Position numbers and translations under genes: made by a program. Positions 34,801 through 45,115 of a stretch of 64,000 bases of DNA are shown piece after piece. The notes beneath the pieces are model-generated. The model was not told the DNA's origin. It made no database searches and worked only from the letters and a program-made list of their open reading frames with translations. Position 1 is the stretch's first letter, and each line of letters begins with the position of its first letter. Source of the stretch: Bidens hawaiensis (taxonomy: Eukaryota; Streptophyta; Magnoliopsida; Asterales; Asteraceae); assembly GCA_021521415.1 (NCBI GenBank), contig JAIQDT010014656.1:62001-126000 (forward strand). Reading direction: 5' to 3'.

Positions 34801-36804
34801 TCGTGGTGGTCGGAATAATTGGATCCGGTGGTGGGTGCAAAAAAGTGTAAACGTGACTGGGCGCCACGTGGCGCATAACCCCTAGATGTGGAGAGTTATG
34901 ACTACAGCCTGTTTTTGTACAAAACCATAACTCTGACTGGGCGCCACGTGGCGCATAACCCCTGGATGTGGAGCTTTACGACTACACATGGTCTAATGTT
35001 TGTAAGGGTATATATGAAATTAATCCTTATTTTTAAGTCAATTTTTTCCCAACAAATTTTGAGCCCAAATGGTAAAACCAAGAGAAAACAACTTTCAAAA
35101 CTCAAAAACTGAATTGGCGGTTTTTGGTTCAGCCTGAGCCCAAAACCGACCCATGAACACCCCTAACATATCATAAAACAAAAGGATGTGAATGACAGAA
35201 AATACCTTTTGTACCCTTGCAAGCAAACGAGTAAGATTGCTTTTCAAACTCCTGACACGTTCAAGATTTTTGGTGCTAACATTCTTCGCCAGCTCATCAA
35301 GAACCGGATACGCGTCTCTCTCAAGATCCGCGACACTTGAGTCCAAATATGTACAAACCACCTCCAATGCAATTTCCAAAATTTGAAATTCAAACGGAAG
35401 CTCGGCTTGCAAACCCTCAGAGGTCTCGGGAGCGGGTACCCATCGTCCAGAAGCCGATAAATTCGACTCCGTATCGCGTAACGCCAACTGGCGGTTACCA
35501 GAAATACTGGAATTGGTTTTATGAGAAAGTTGTTGCCTCAATTGATCCACAAATGGAAGAACCTCGTGACGAAGAGGATCGAGTAAAAGTACTTCTTCGG
35601 CTGTGACTATCGCCTTTATATGTTCCAAATTAACAACCATTGCCTTTTCCCTAGCTGCAACGATTAATAATATGTTAGAAAATTATAACTTTACCCTTTT
35701 GTTTTATTTAAAACTTAACACAAGTTCATATATACAACTCCAAACTTGTGAAACATAAGTTTTTAATGCATAGTGAACAATAAAGTAGAACAATCTGCTA
35801 ATAGAAGAATTGCTAGCAAGACTTGGCTAGCGTTCAACCTTATATTATGCAATTTTGTTATTACTGGCCCAACTATTCAGACACCCTCTGACTTCTATAC
35901 AAGTCATATAGCCCCATACTACTCATAAATGTCAAATCGTGTATGGTGACGTTGACTAGCTCTATATGACTCGTATAGACCTATAACTATTTTTTAAATC
36001 AATAGCTTTTTCTATATTTTTATAATTATCTAAGATACTAGTGTAAGCAAACAACGAACAACTTTCTTTTGAATTTAATCAACGATGATACTCCATTTTG
36101 TTTTTCTAACAATCAAATCGTGAAAAAGAGTTGAAAATGTTTTAAGTGGTTGGTCAATCATCATACTGTTTCTTTGTTGTTAATAACATGAGATTTGATG
36201 TTGAACGTATTTGTATGTTGGTAAAATATAAAAATTATATTACTTACAACTCGTTCAGTAATTTAGTTTTATTACATAAGACAAATATATAAAACTACTA
36301 AACTATCAAAATAAAAAACGATAACGCATACGAGTCGTATATGCCGATACTACTCATGTACGCTTATATACCCGTATAGACCTAGATTACTCGCACAGGT
36401 ACGACTTGTACAAAACCCTAGTCAGCGAAGGTCTAACAGCGTCCTCATCACATCGGTTATCATTTTGCCTAACTAAAGTGAAATTTGAGTAAAACCAAAA
36501 CCCTAGAAAGCAAAGAAACAAAATGAAAAAAATAATTAATGAATTACCTACCAAGAATATTAGAGGAGTTGGAGAAAACAGGGCCAAGTATCCTCAAATC
36601 CCTAGCCGGAATCCCAGCCCGTTTAATAATGGTGTTCTTATCACACTCAAACAGCTCCGATTCACCAGACCGGTCAAACCGCATCCACAACCGAGCACCA
36701 CCGGCCTTCTTCTTCACCGGTTTCTCGGACGGCCCGACCGGCGATTGGGCGGGCTTCTTCCGACGCCTGGTGGTGTGAAAGGAGAAGGGGTTCGATTTAC
36801 CCAT
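31851..36804 (-). CDS. MRS2/CorA-type magnesium transporter, four exons
   Basis: Eukaryotic CorA homologue forming Mg2+ channels. Exons: 36804-36552, 35654-35206, 33504-33223 and 32129-31851. They total 1263 nt, encode 420 aa and stay in one frame; all junctions are GT-AG. Exon 1 has [20 protein letters not shown]. Across the first junction the reading is [20 protein letters not shown]. Exon 3 starts [20 protein letters not shown] and ends with [20 protein letters not shown]. Exon 4 has [20 protein letters not shown], the signature GMNIPC before the second of two C-terminal membrane segments, and ends WKKLLGS. The open frame continues upstream of the chosen Met, but MGKSNPF fits the family start. 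From memory it is closest to the MRS2-4 clade. Introns 2 and 3 host several transposons. Confidence 0.93.
32300..33030. repeat. Diverged approximately 60-bp repeats in MRS2 intron 3
   Basis: Blocks such as GGTTTATTTCAATAAA, ATATCATTTTTTGGATAAAA and GGATTTAAAAGGTTTAT recur about every 60-65 bp from 32300 to 32505 and again from 32860 to 33030. The two parts are separated by the MITE at 32507-32847. Confidence 0.7.
32507..32847. mobile_element. PIF/Harbinger (Tourist-like) MITE, 341 bp, TSD TTA
   Basis: Ends GAGCATTC and GAATGCTC are inverted and flanked by TTA at 32504-32506 and 32848-32850. It lies inside the repeat array of MRS2 intron 3 and has no coding capacity. Confidence 0.75.
33919..34166 (-). 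repeat. Tandem duplicate of MRS2 exon 2 end and flanking intron
   Basis: This unit matches 35020-35256, which includes about 45 bp at the 3' end of real exon 2 (GTACCCTTGCAAGCAAAC, then TAAGATTGCTTTTCAAACTC). It is followed by the start of a second unit (CAAAATATATTTTGACACGA at 33920 and 34168), so a roughly 247-bp segment was duplicated in tandem. In this copy the splice donor reads AAAAG|ATATC instead of AAAAG|GTATT. Confidence 0.8.
34205..35020. mobile_element. TIR element in MRS2 intron 2, hosting another MITE
   Basis: Ends ATTTCATATATACCC and GGGTATATATGAAAT are inverted repeats; CATATATGCCC/TATATGATA motifs repeat subterminally. It interrupts the second unit of the MRS2 tandem duplication. 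No transposase gene. The target duplication is not clear, so the superfamily is open. Confidence 0.65.
34712..34993. mobile_element. PIF/Harbinger MITE with G-box palindromes, 282 bp, TSD TAA
   Basis: Ends GACCATGTGTA and TACACATGGTC are inverted and flanked by TAA (34709-34711 and 34994-34996). The interior is GC-rich for this region. It carries two copies of GACTGGGCGCCACGTGGCGC, each holding the 14-bp palindrome GCGCCACGTGGCGC (34861-34874 and 34941-34954) centred on the G-box core CACGTG. It is nested inside the element at 34205-35020. Confidence 0.8.
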
Positions 36805-39315
36805 CCTGGTTCGATTTAATTTTAATTGAGATAGATATTCCGGATAGGGATTAATAATTGTGATTATTATGGATGGAGGTGATGAAGGAGAAAGCAATCT
36901 TGGTATCCAGTTTCTTGTTTTTCTTCTTCTTCTTCCTCTTCCATAAAAGACAGAATGAATAATGGGAATAATATTATTATTGTTAATGTTGGATTCCAGT
37001 GATATGATGATATATGATAACAAACAAACAAACAAACAAACAAACGCTAATTGGAATGGATGTCGACACTATTATTGAATAAAAACCCGTCCAAAGCAAT
37101 ATACTGAGGAGGTGAGAAGTCCAATGATAGAAAAATAATATATAACGTGCAAATGATGCAACATAACTAACCTCACAATTCATGCATGTTTTATTTTCAA
37201 TCTTAACATAAACCAACCGGCGTACATTAAACATGGGAAGAAAGTCACATCATATAGCCGGTGCAACAACGGTTTCCAAGTACATGGCACCTACACCACC
37301 ATCAAGTGAGTTGACGCTGTGGAAATATCGAAGAGGTCTCATATTAGTATCGATTTCATAAAGTGTCGGTGAGTTATTCATGACAAAGCACTTCCCATTA
37401 AGGTTCGGGTTTAGGGCCAGGTCAGACCGATGTCGAGTCGGAACGGGTTTAGGGCCAAAACGGGTTTGGTTTACAAAGGTGATTTATTTGAAATTACTGT
37501 ATATTTCAGGTTTGCTTCTTGATTTTCGTCACTGGTTACGCATATATCGTTGTTACATGTACCGGGGCCGATAAACGCGTGTTCAGCACCACGTAACGCA
37601 CATAACCAAATATTGGTAAGCGCTCAACATAGTGCCATGCACCGGTAATCGTTATGAATTACACGCGTGGTGTTGGTTAAGCATGTTTTAATGGCAGTAA
37701 CGTGCATTCCGGGCTGATTACGCGTGTTCAATCTTAGATTACACGCAACTGGCTTTGCAAGAGTTACGTGCCAAATTTCGGGCTACGTGCACACTGTCAT
37801 CAGATGACGTATGTACTGACACATACTATACGTTCAATGTCGAGTTGCGTGTACACCCCGCTGCATTGCGCGGACACTCAACTAGTTCGTATATTATACA
37901 CAAGTTTTATCTTGAGTGACTAACGTAACAAAGTTGTGAACTAATTTCTTTTTATTAATTATTTCATTGACTTATAAAACTATAAAAATCTCTCATAAAT
38001 TTTAAAGATATAAATCTAATTAGTTACTTACCCTTCTTATCTTACCCTAAACGTTACTTTGTATGGTTATAATAAAAATCGTTCATACAACATAGCGAAG
38101 GTAGTTGTCTAGTTGATGCCTCTTACAGAGGACGAGACACCCATATGGGTAAGGTGTATGGCTTCCAAATCACATGACGCCACCACCCATTTTCATGTGG
38201 GTAATGTAGCTGACTTCATTTCATGGCAAAGGTTTGTCACACAATATTGATTCATTATTGGCCATTGAAGAATTAAAATGTATTAATAAAGTTTTAGGGT
38301 ACTTGTGAGAGGTATTGCCTATAAGTTTGTGGTTTGTGGGTAATTAAGGGTAGAAATGATGTGGTAGTACATGATTAGGTAATACCCATGAGTGTATACC
38401 ATTAGGCCGTTAAACATTATAACATGTTCATACGATCCTTTAAAACCTGGTTTGTTTATTTCCAATATTTTGATAAAAAAAAAGTATTTTCAACATGTCA
38501 TGATTGAGATGAGTCAATAGTCGTTAAAAATTCTCCGAACTATAGAATCTCAACCCAAAATAATCATAAAAGCATAACACCACACCACTCTGAATCTAAT
38601 TATTAACAATCACTTAAAATGCATATGAATAGGTGTTGATAAAATAAACAAATAGGACATCAAATTGCTACTCGTATGAGTATTGCTTGGTTGTATCAAT
38701 TCTGACTTTCCTGAAGTCCGAAGATGACTGTAGGACAAAGTCGCGAGAAAAACCATTCGACAATCATTCACTATTATATACGCGAGATGTTTAATGTTAG
38801 AATATACGGATGTAAATGACATATATGAAATGATATAGTATAATAGAGAGAGTAGTGTCGTATTGTAGTCCGTAGAGATGAGAGAAAGCAAGGAATGGGG
38901 CTCTCATGAAATTGCTTCTTAGCATTTATTAAAGGTGTTGTGCGTGAATCGGACTTCATACCCCAGCCTAACTCAATAATTGGCATATACCCAACTAGCA
39001 AATAACTAACCTAAACACAAAATATAGTTACATTATAAGAAGCCAACCTTTTAATTCATTCGACTCAACCAAGCCTCTTAACCTTATAACTGAATCATAT
39101 ATGACTAGAAAACCATAAAATGAAATACTAAGAATCGAATCAAAAAGAATTCTTTTCTTTGTCATGCTAGATAACATCATAACTTATTTGTGAATCTTGT
39201 AAATGTATACTAAAATAGTAAAATATGTAGTTTGCTTTTACAAATGGAAAAAAGGTAAAAGACATAAGGGAGCAAGATTGAAATAAAACTAACTGGGTAA
39301 GACCTAAAACTAAAA
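36805..39315. other. MRS2 upstream region and intergenic spacer
   Basis: Contains the MRS2 5' UTR and promoter (minus-strand gene), with a (CAAA)n tract at 37019-37046 and polypyrimidine/polypurine sequence near 36915-36945. A Helitron-like 3' end lies at 37857-37885. No protein-coding gene is supported; the short frames show no domain. Confidence 0.55.
37857..37885 (+). mobile_element. Helitron-like 3' terminus
   Basis: CCCGCTGCATTGCGCGGACA forms a hairpin (CCGC with GCGG), followed by CTCAACTAG and then T, matching the hairpin plus CTRR|T rule of Helitron 3' ends. The 5' TC end could not be placed, so the element's extent to the left is unknown. Confidence 0.5.
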
Positions 39316-39380
39316 CGACCACAGTGTGAGTCGAACCCACGACCTTCTGATCCGAAGTCAGACGCGCTAATCCACTGGTC
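39316..39380 (-). pseudogene. tRNA-Arg(TCG) pseudogene, 9-bp deletion
   Basis: Read on the minus strand it keeps AGTGGATTAGCGCGTCTGAC, TTCGGATCAGAAGG and TCGTGGGTTCGACT, as in the intact gene at 42632-42705. About nine bases covering the end of the acceptor stem and start of the D-arm are missing (GGACCAGTGG instead of GGACCACATAGCGCAGTGG). The T-stem has a mismatch (GTGGG against CACAC). It cannot form a normal cloverleaf. Confidence 0.9.
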
Positions 39381-42300
39381 CTTATGTTATTGTTAAACTT
39401 TATAGAGAAGAACACATCTAGAAGCGGATGTAGCATGCATAAACAAAACTAAATTAAACAGGAATTTTAGCATACACACAAGTTTGGTCTATGTTTCTTC
39501 CTTTTTATATATAGACATAAAATCCCAAATGATAAAGTCCACGGATTTAAGTTTGCCATTATTTGCGTGCGTGCCAAGTTCATTGAATGCACAATTCAAA
39601 TTGTTCATATTTTACCATGTAAAATGGTAACTCTGATGTTGGAAATCTGATTCGTTGATTTGATGCCACAAATCTTCTTAAAGAAACTAGCTACTTATAG
39701 GAACAAAAGCAAGATAAATTTTTTTTTTAGTAGAAATCAAGTTCCCTACCAAGACTCAAAAGGCATGAAGGTCTATGAATATATAAGAAAACATCCAACA
39801 TCAGTTATCCAACTTTCTACGAATAAACTATCGGTTGAAACGCACGCTCTTATTTATAAGAATACTAGTATTAAGACCCTCCGGGTTAATTTTGCTAATC
39901 TTAGTAGACGTGCTGTTAATGCAATGGTTACATTAAGTTTTTTAGTTTTTAAGCACTGTTAGCAATTACAGTTTCTCTAAATGTATTATTAGCATGTGAT
40001 GATAGAATTAGTTCAACATGGCAACAACTACAATTAGTTCAACACGGCAACAACTCGATCGTTGACTTAAAAGACTCAACTCTCTTTAAAAACCAACCAT
40101 TGCATACCACACATTGCAATATAACCCAAAAAAAAACACCACCACCATAACAGCTCCTGGCTTATTCAACATTTGCAGTGTTTGTGCTCCTTGAAATTAT
40201 TACATGTGCACTGGTTATACCTTCTTGTTGTCTTTAAGCCTATGTCACTTGCGAAGCACAATTTAACCTTGAACGCAAGACGTTACGATTCTGTCGGCGC
40301 CATAAACGACACAAAAGTCGCCGTCAACAGAACTGCACAACAACAAAGCAAGCACAAAGAAATTTGAACCAAACACAACGAACAATGAACAACATATTGA
40401 CTCAAGAAATATGGCTGCAATACCATAAGTCAGTTATCATCATTGCCCACAGGAAGATACCAACAATCACTGCAAAAATGAACCAATTTTAAGTATAATA
40501 AACGAAAACAAAAACAAAAACAAAAACCATAAAATTAACAAAGCATACCAAGCAATTCCCAAATCAAATCTGGCTCTCCATAGGTGAAGCAACTGTAACA
40601 AACTCTTAATTTAAACAAATTAAAGGCATCTCATGACAAATGCCTTTAACTCAAATCAAAGCATAATTTTAAAAAAATAAATTAACGGGCATCATTTAGA
40701 TTAAAGATATCCCTATGTATCTAAACATTTACAAACTTACCTCTTACATATAGGAAAGTACCAAATCATGTGAGTTTAGGAAATAACTTTAAAGCAACAC
40801 CCTGTAGAAGAACGAACAACGTCACTACAATCTGATACATATACGTGTGTGTATTATTAAATGATCTATGGAAAGTCGGAACATACCACAATTGGAACCG
40901 AACCATAAGAAAAAACCATGACTTGATGCACAGAAATATAAAAACTCAATTTCAATTTTTAGCAATAAAAATATTTTTTTAATCTGCCCAAAAGAAAATT
41001 ATGTGGTTCGTAAAGGTCAGTTAGGGATAATTTGACTTGTCTTACTCAAGCCATACTACTCGTATTCGTGTTCTTGACGACCTTTTATCATGTATGATTA
41101 AATTTCAAGCCTAAACATATTTTTAAAACTAAAAGATTAAGAGTTTAGCCAACGTCTTATGTTTTTCACTCCTTATTTTCTCCAAACATCCAGTTAGATG
41201 GCTTTTGAAAAATTAGCTTCATATAAGAAGTGAACTAAATTAATATCCTTCAAAACTTATCGTAATTTTTTGAGTGCATGGGCTTCGAATCAATTGATGC
41301 TTCTAACCCCAACTGATGAAGATTTGAAATTTCCAAAACAAACCACATAAACAGTAAGCATTAGATGTTTAACAATTAACATGACTTAAAACTATGAAAA
41401 AAATGTAAGAGCATATAACATAGAGAAAACATTTCAAATATGCCTGCAAAGAGCATGTGTAAAGAAACACGTAACCCATAAAAAGTGTAAGGAAGAATAC
41501 AATAACCACTGCTCAAGGGACAACCAACAGATTGCAATAATCGTTACATATGGCACAAACAATCAACGCGACAAGTCTATGAACAGTGAAACATAAGACT
41601 TTGCAATTTAATATATATAAAAATTACTAGTAAGTAAGCAAACATGTGACCTGGAATTAGGCAACAGGTCTGATGAAAATGTATCTTAAAACAATAACTA
41701 AGCAAAGAAATGCTTCGATTAATGGAGTCGTGGACCAAGCTATTATTGCAAAAATAGGTGAATACAGCCAAGGATCCCACCAGAGCGCCTTCCACTTCTA
41801 AAAGGGGTAGGGGTTTGGGGAAATGGAATACGATTTTGGCTCGATATATGGGCTTTCAAAGTACCACTTTGCGAGCGGTTTCCCAATCTTGAAATTGAAA
41901 TGATGAAATCATGCTAACGAACTACAAGTAATATATTGTCCTTAATTAACATATTCGAAGCCAATGATAAATGATTTTGGAAGGGGGAGGATGACGGTTT
42001 ATCGGTTAAAACAATCCAAATCTTAATTGATCCAAGGCCCAATAACAACCGGTTTACATTGGAGTGGGACAGCTGGTTACCATAACGTTAACGTTTTTGG
42101 ATGGCAAGCAAAAACGGAAAGAGTGCCAACCTTTGTCGTACTGGAAAAAGAAACATAACAATCTTGGCCCTATGCTGCCTATGTGGGCAAATCCCCGAGT
42201 CGGAACATGTATTTGTTTCTTGCAACTTAGCCAATACAATGTGATCTATCATAAGTTAAGGGTGTAACGTCCCACCCATTTATGCTTTTTTCACAAAGAC

Positions 42301-42631
42301 CAACTTTCACGTGGAAGCACCGAAGAAAATATTGTTGCAAGCAGCTTAACAATGCGTTGGTGTTTGTAAAAGGCCTACGCTGATAAGGTTTTTACAAGAA
42401 CGCGCCGGTATCAAAATTAGTGGAGGAAATTAAGACGTTCGGATATTTGTATCCATTTAAAAAGAAGTTTACTTATAAAGTGTTAAAATAAATGTCAAAA
42501 GCAAAAAAAAGTTGCTTGAGTGGAACAATGTTAATACTTGGCTTGGTTTTCCGCGTTATGGAAGCTGATTGGCTCTTTATCTTTACTTTATTTTGTTTTA
42601 TAAATTGGTACAGAGTATAAAAATGAAAAAA
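39381..42631. other. Spacer between the tRNA-Arg copies, no confident gene
   Basis: Several short frames exist but none shows a family. Two minus-strand pieces look exon-like: one near 41640-41790 reading membrane-protein-like residues, and one at about 40550-40600 followed by one at 40410-40475. I could not join them into a recognisable protein. A tandem of GTAAAACAAAAACAAAA-type sequence near 40505 is simple repeat. Confidence 0.4.
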
Positions 42632-42705
42632 CGACCACAGTGGGAGTTGAACCCACGACCTACTGATCCGAAGTCAGACGCGCTAATCCACTGCGCTATG
42701 TGGTC
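42632..42705 (-). tRNA. tRNA-Arg, anticodon TCG
   Basis: A 74-nt cloverleaf on the minus strand. The acceptor GACCACA pairs fully with TGTGGTC, with G as discriminator. The D-arm region is TAGCGCAGTGGATTAGCGC. The anticodon loop is CTTCGGA, giving anticodon TCG for Arg CGA codons. The T-arm is GTGGG-TTCAACT-CCCAC. The closing pair of the anticodon stem is T-T; the pseudogene copy has T-A there. A run of T (TTTTTT at 42631-42626) follows directly as Pol III terminator. No intron; CCA is not encoded, as usual in plants. Confidence 0.95.
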
Positions 42706-42799
42706 CTTTTGTTTTTAACTAACTAAAGGTTAATCTTATTTTTATATCCTTTTTGATCCGTGTTGTTTGTTAAAAGTTTGGTGAAAGTTTGCGTTTTGA

Positions 42800-42803
<4 letters not shown>

Positions 42804-42834
<31 letters not shown>
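42804..42834. repeat. (AT)n microsatellite
   Basis: About 15 uninterrupted AT units, 100 bp upstream of the tRNA-Arg gene on its own strand. Confidence 0.95.
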
Positions 42835-42837
<3 letters not shown>

Positions 42838-43199
42838 GTTATGATATTAATAACTAAAATATATAAAACCTTTAATGCAAAATGAATTTCATTTCATCGA
42901 CTAGGGTGGGGGCTTTTGGTGATCAAGAATCGAATCTACAAGAGCAATCACTTACGGTTTAGAATCGAGTGGTTTTTTTAGTTGTTTGAGACTGGTTATG
43001 TCGATTTTGCATTTTCATGTTTGGATATAATGTTATAGGTTTAAAACTAACTTTAGAATTGACAGTGTCTAGCCTAAAAGATTTTAGAAGAAATATGTTT
43101 AAATCCTTGATTCCACTTAATTAAGCGGGTTCACGGGTTATCTAAACGTAATTTGACTAATAGGTTTAACTTTCCTTGCTTTTAACCACCTTTTTGTTA

Positions 43200-43292
43200 C
43201 CTGATCTCCAAACGCACCAAGGGTTATCAAGAAAATTCCATGTAGAAACTTCACCTTCTTATCAATTTTGTACACAAAGAATGGGAAGTCCA
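43200..43292 (-). pseudogene. LINE zf-RVT relic, 3' part (left of Copia insertion)
   Basis: On the minus strand this flank reads like the end of a plant LINE zf-RVT region (KVKFLHGIFLITLGAF). The matching upstream part lies on the other side of the Copia element at 50961-51250. The split suggests Copia inserted into an already decayed LINE. Confidence 0.45.
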
Positions 43293-43844
43293 TGTTGGGT
43301 TTCAGTGGTGATCAGTCAACGGTTTAACAATTAAACCCGGTTTAATTAAATTAGTTTCATAATTATTAATCACATTTATATATGAATACGCAGCGGAATA
43401 TAAAAACGAGTAATCACCATTTAACGGAACCGTTCAGGATCCGGTTACATACGATACGAGTACGATACGATACGAGTACGATACGAAACAACCAAAGAAA
43501 CATAAATCTAAACCGACAATATTTAAGTTTACCTCGGTTAATGATTAACCGGTTGAGACACCGAGGTACAACGAACGTTACTAGTTGACGAACCGAATAA
43601 ACAGAGTGTGACGATGGTGCGAGAGGCAACAACATCGGTATAAGCGGACAGCAGCGGACGACGGCACGAGTTACGCGGCGGTCGTACGATGGTGGCCGGT
43701 GGCTTGTTGCGGCGGTGGTGTTTTCCATGAAAAACCAAAACGTGAAAAAGGAGCTAATGCTCCCACTTTCTTGGAAGAATGGTGGCTGCTCCATGTTCCC
43801 ACTTTCTTGGAATAATGGTGGCGGCTCCTTGTTCCCACCGTGCA

Positions 43845-43890
<46 letters not shown>

Positions 43891-44151
43891 CACTATATAT
43901 AATAACAATCATAATAATTATTAACTCTTAACCGGGCCTTCAAAGTCCAACTCGTTTAAAGCCCGAATAAGTTTATTTACTTACTACATTATTTATAACT
44001 ATTATAAATAATAATTCCGTCATAGTTATATTCGTCATTTACCGGTTAAACAATTTAAGCGGATTTTAGTTCGTTGTCCAAGGTGTAACTCTCACGGGTC
44101 ACAACCCGGTCGGTCACGTTGACTTAAGCGAACCGGTCCATATTTCCAACA
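43293..44151 (-). repeat. Copia 3' LTR
   Basis: 859 bp, TGTTGGAAATATGGACCGG to AAACCCAACA on the element's strand. It contains a (TAA/ATT)n microsatellite at about 43844-43887 and a CGATACGAGTA microrepeat that is longer than in the 5' LTR. A purine-rich tract (AAGTGGGAGA, 44162-44153) directly precedes it. Confidence 0.95.
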
Positions 44152-45110
44152 GTCTCCCACTTGGACGGATTCAGGTTAAGTTTCTCAACGCTGACAGCCA
44201 GCGGTGCTCTAGCTACACATGGCTGCCCCCAACAGGTTATGACATTTTAAATTCATTAACCAAAAGCTCTTGGAATACACTATTTCAAGATAATGAAATT
44301 ACAGTAATCGTTGTCATCTATCCTTTCAGTATAAGACACCAATTGAATAATGAGACATGGATCAGATCAATCTCATATGACGTTCAATCATTATCGTTTT
44401 CGTTCTCGAGTCAAAGTGGTCCAATCAAACACACAGTAAGTTTGGGCGAGGTCTCACACTTCACCAGTTTGAATCAACGAAGGCGCCATGATGTCTAATT
44501 GTTACATATCATGTAAGAGTACAGAATCCCATCTTAATCACATACAACTCCCACTGAACTTCAAAATACTCCCAACCAATGCCTTTATGACTGGCAATTA
44601 TGCGACAACGTTTGACAATGATCAAAGAGTACCTTTAGTAAACGAAAGTTCTAATATGTATCTCAGGTCTAAGGATAATAAATGAGCATACCAATATCAA
44701 ATGCATCTTATGACTAAGATCCATGAAGATGATTTGATGCGAGTTACATCCAACGTCATTCATAATGAGGTCTGTGAGTTTGGAAGTCAACCCTTTGAGT
44801 CCAAAGTCAGAATAGTCTTAATTCAGAATCGCTCCCACGAGACTGACCGACTACGGACAATATAGAATACAATATTCATGGATTAAACGTATTAAAACGA
44901 ACACAGTTATAGTATTCAACATTTGCATTTAACCATTAAATCAAAAGTGAACTTAAAAGTATAACTGTTTAAATGTTCATACATCCAAATACTAAATCAA
45001 AACAAATTACTAGCTAATCTAAGACCGATAGCATCCCTGTGATGGTCATGCTTGTCCTGAGTCATCGGCTTAGTGAACGAGTCTGCTAGGTTTTGATCTG
45101 TGTCTACCTT
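44152..45110 (-). other. Copia 3' internal untranslated region
   Basis: Between the RNase H remains and the 3' LTR. No open frame with domain similarity. It begins at the LTR side with the polypurine tract. Confidence 0.7.
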
Positions 45111-45115
45111 GCTTA

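Noticed and set aside
39660..39962. 100-codon plus-strand frame
   Set aside because: No domain, no splice context and no homologue recognised; base composition is like the spacer.
40410..41795. Possible small spliced gene on the minus strand
   Set aside because: Pieces near 41640-41790, 40550-40600 and 40410-40475 look exon-like, but I could not join them in a frame that matches a known family.
43414..43924. Frames with poly-Asn or poly-Leu in both Copia LTRs (also 50481-50733)
   Set aside because: The same frames occur at the same place in both LTRs and come from the (ATT)n microsatellite.
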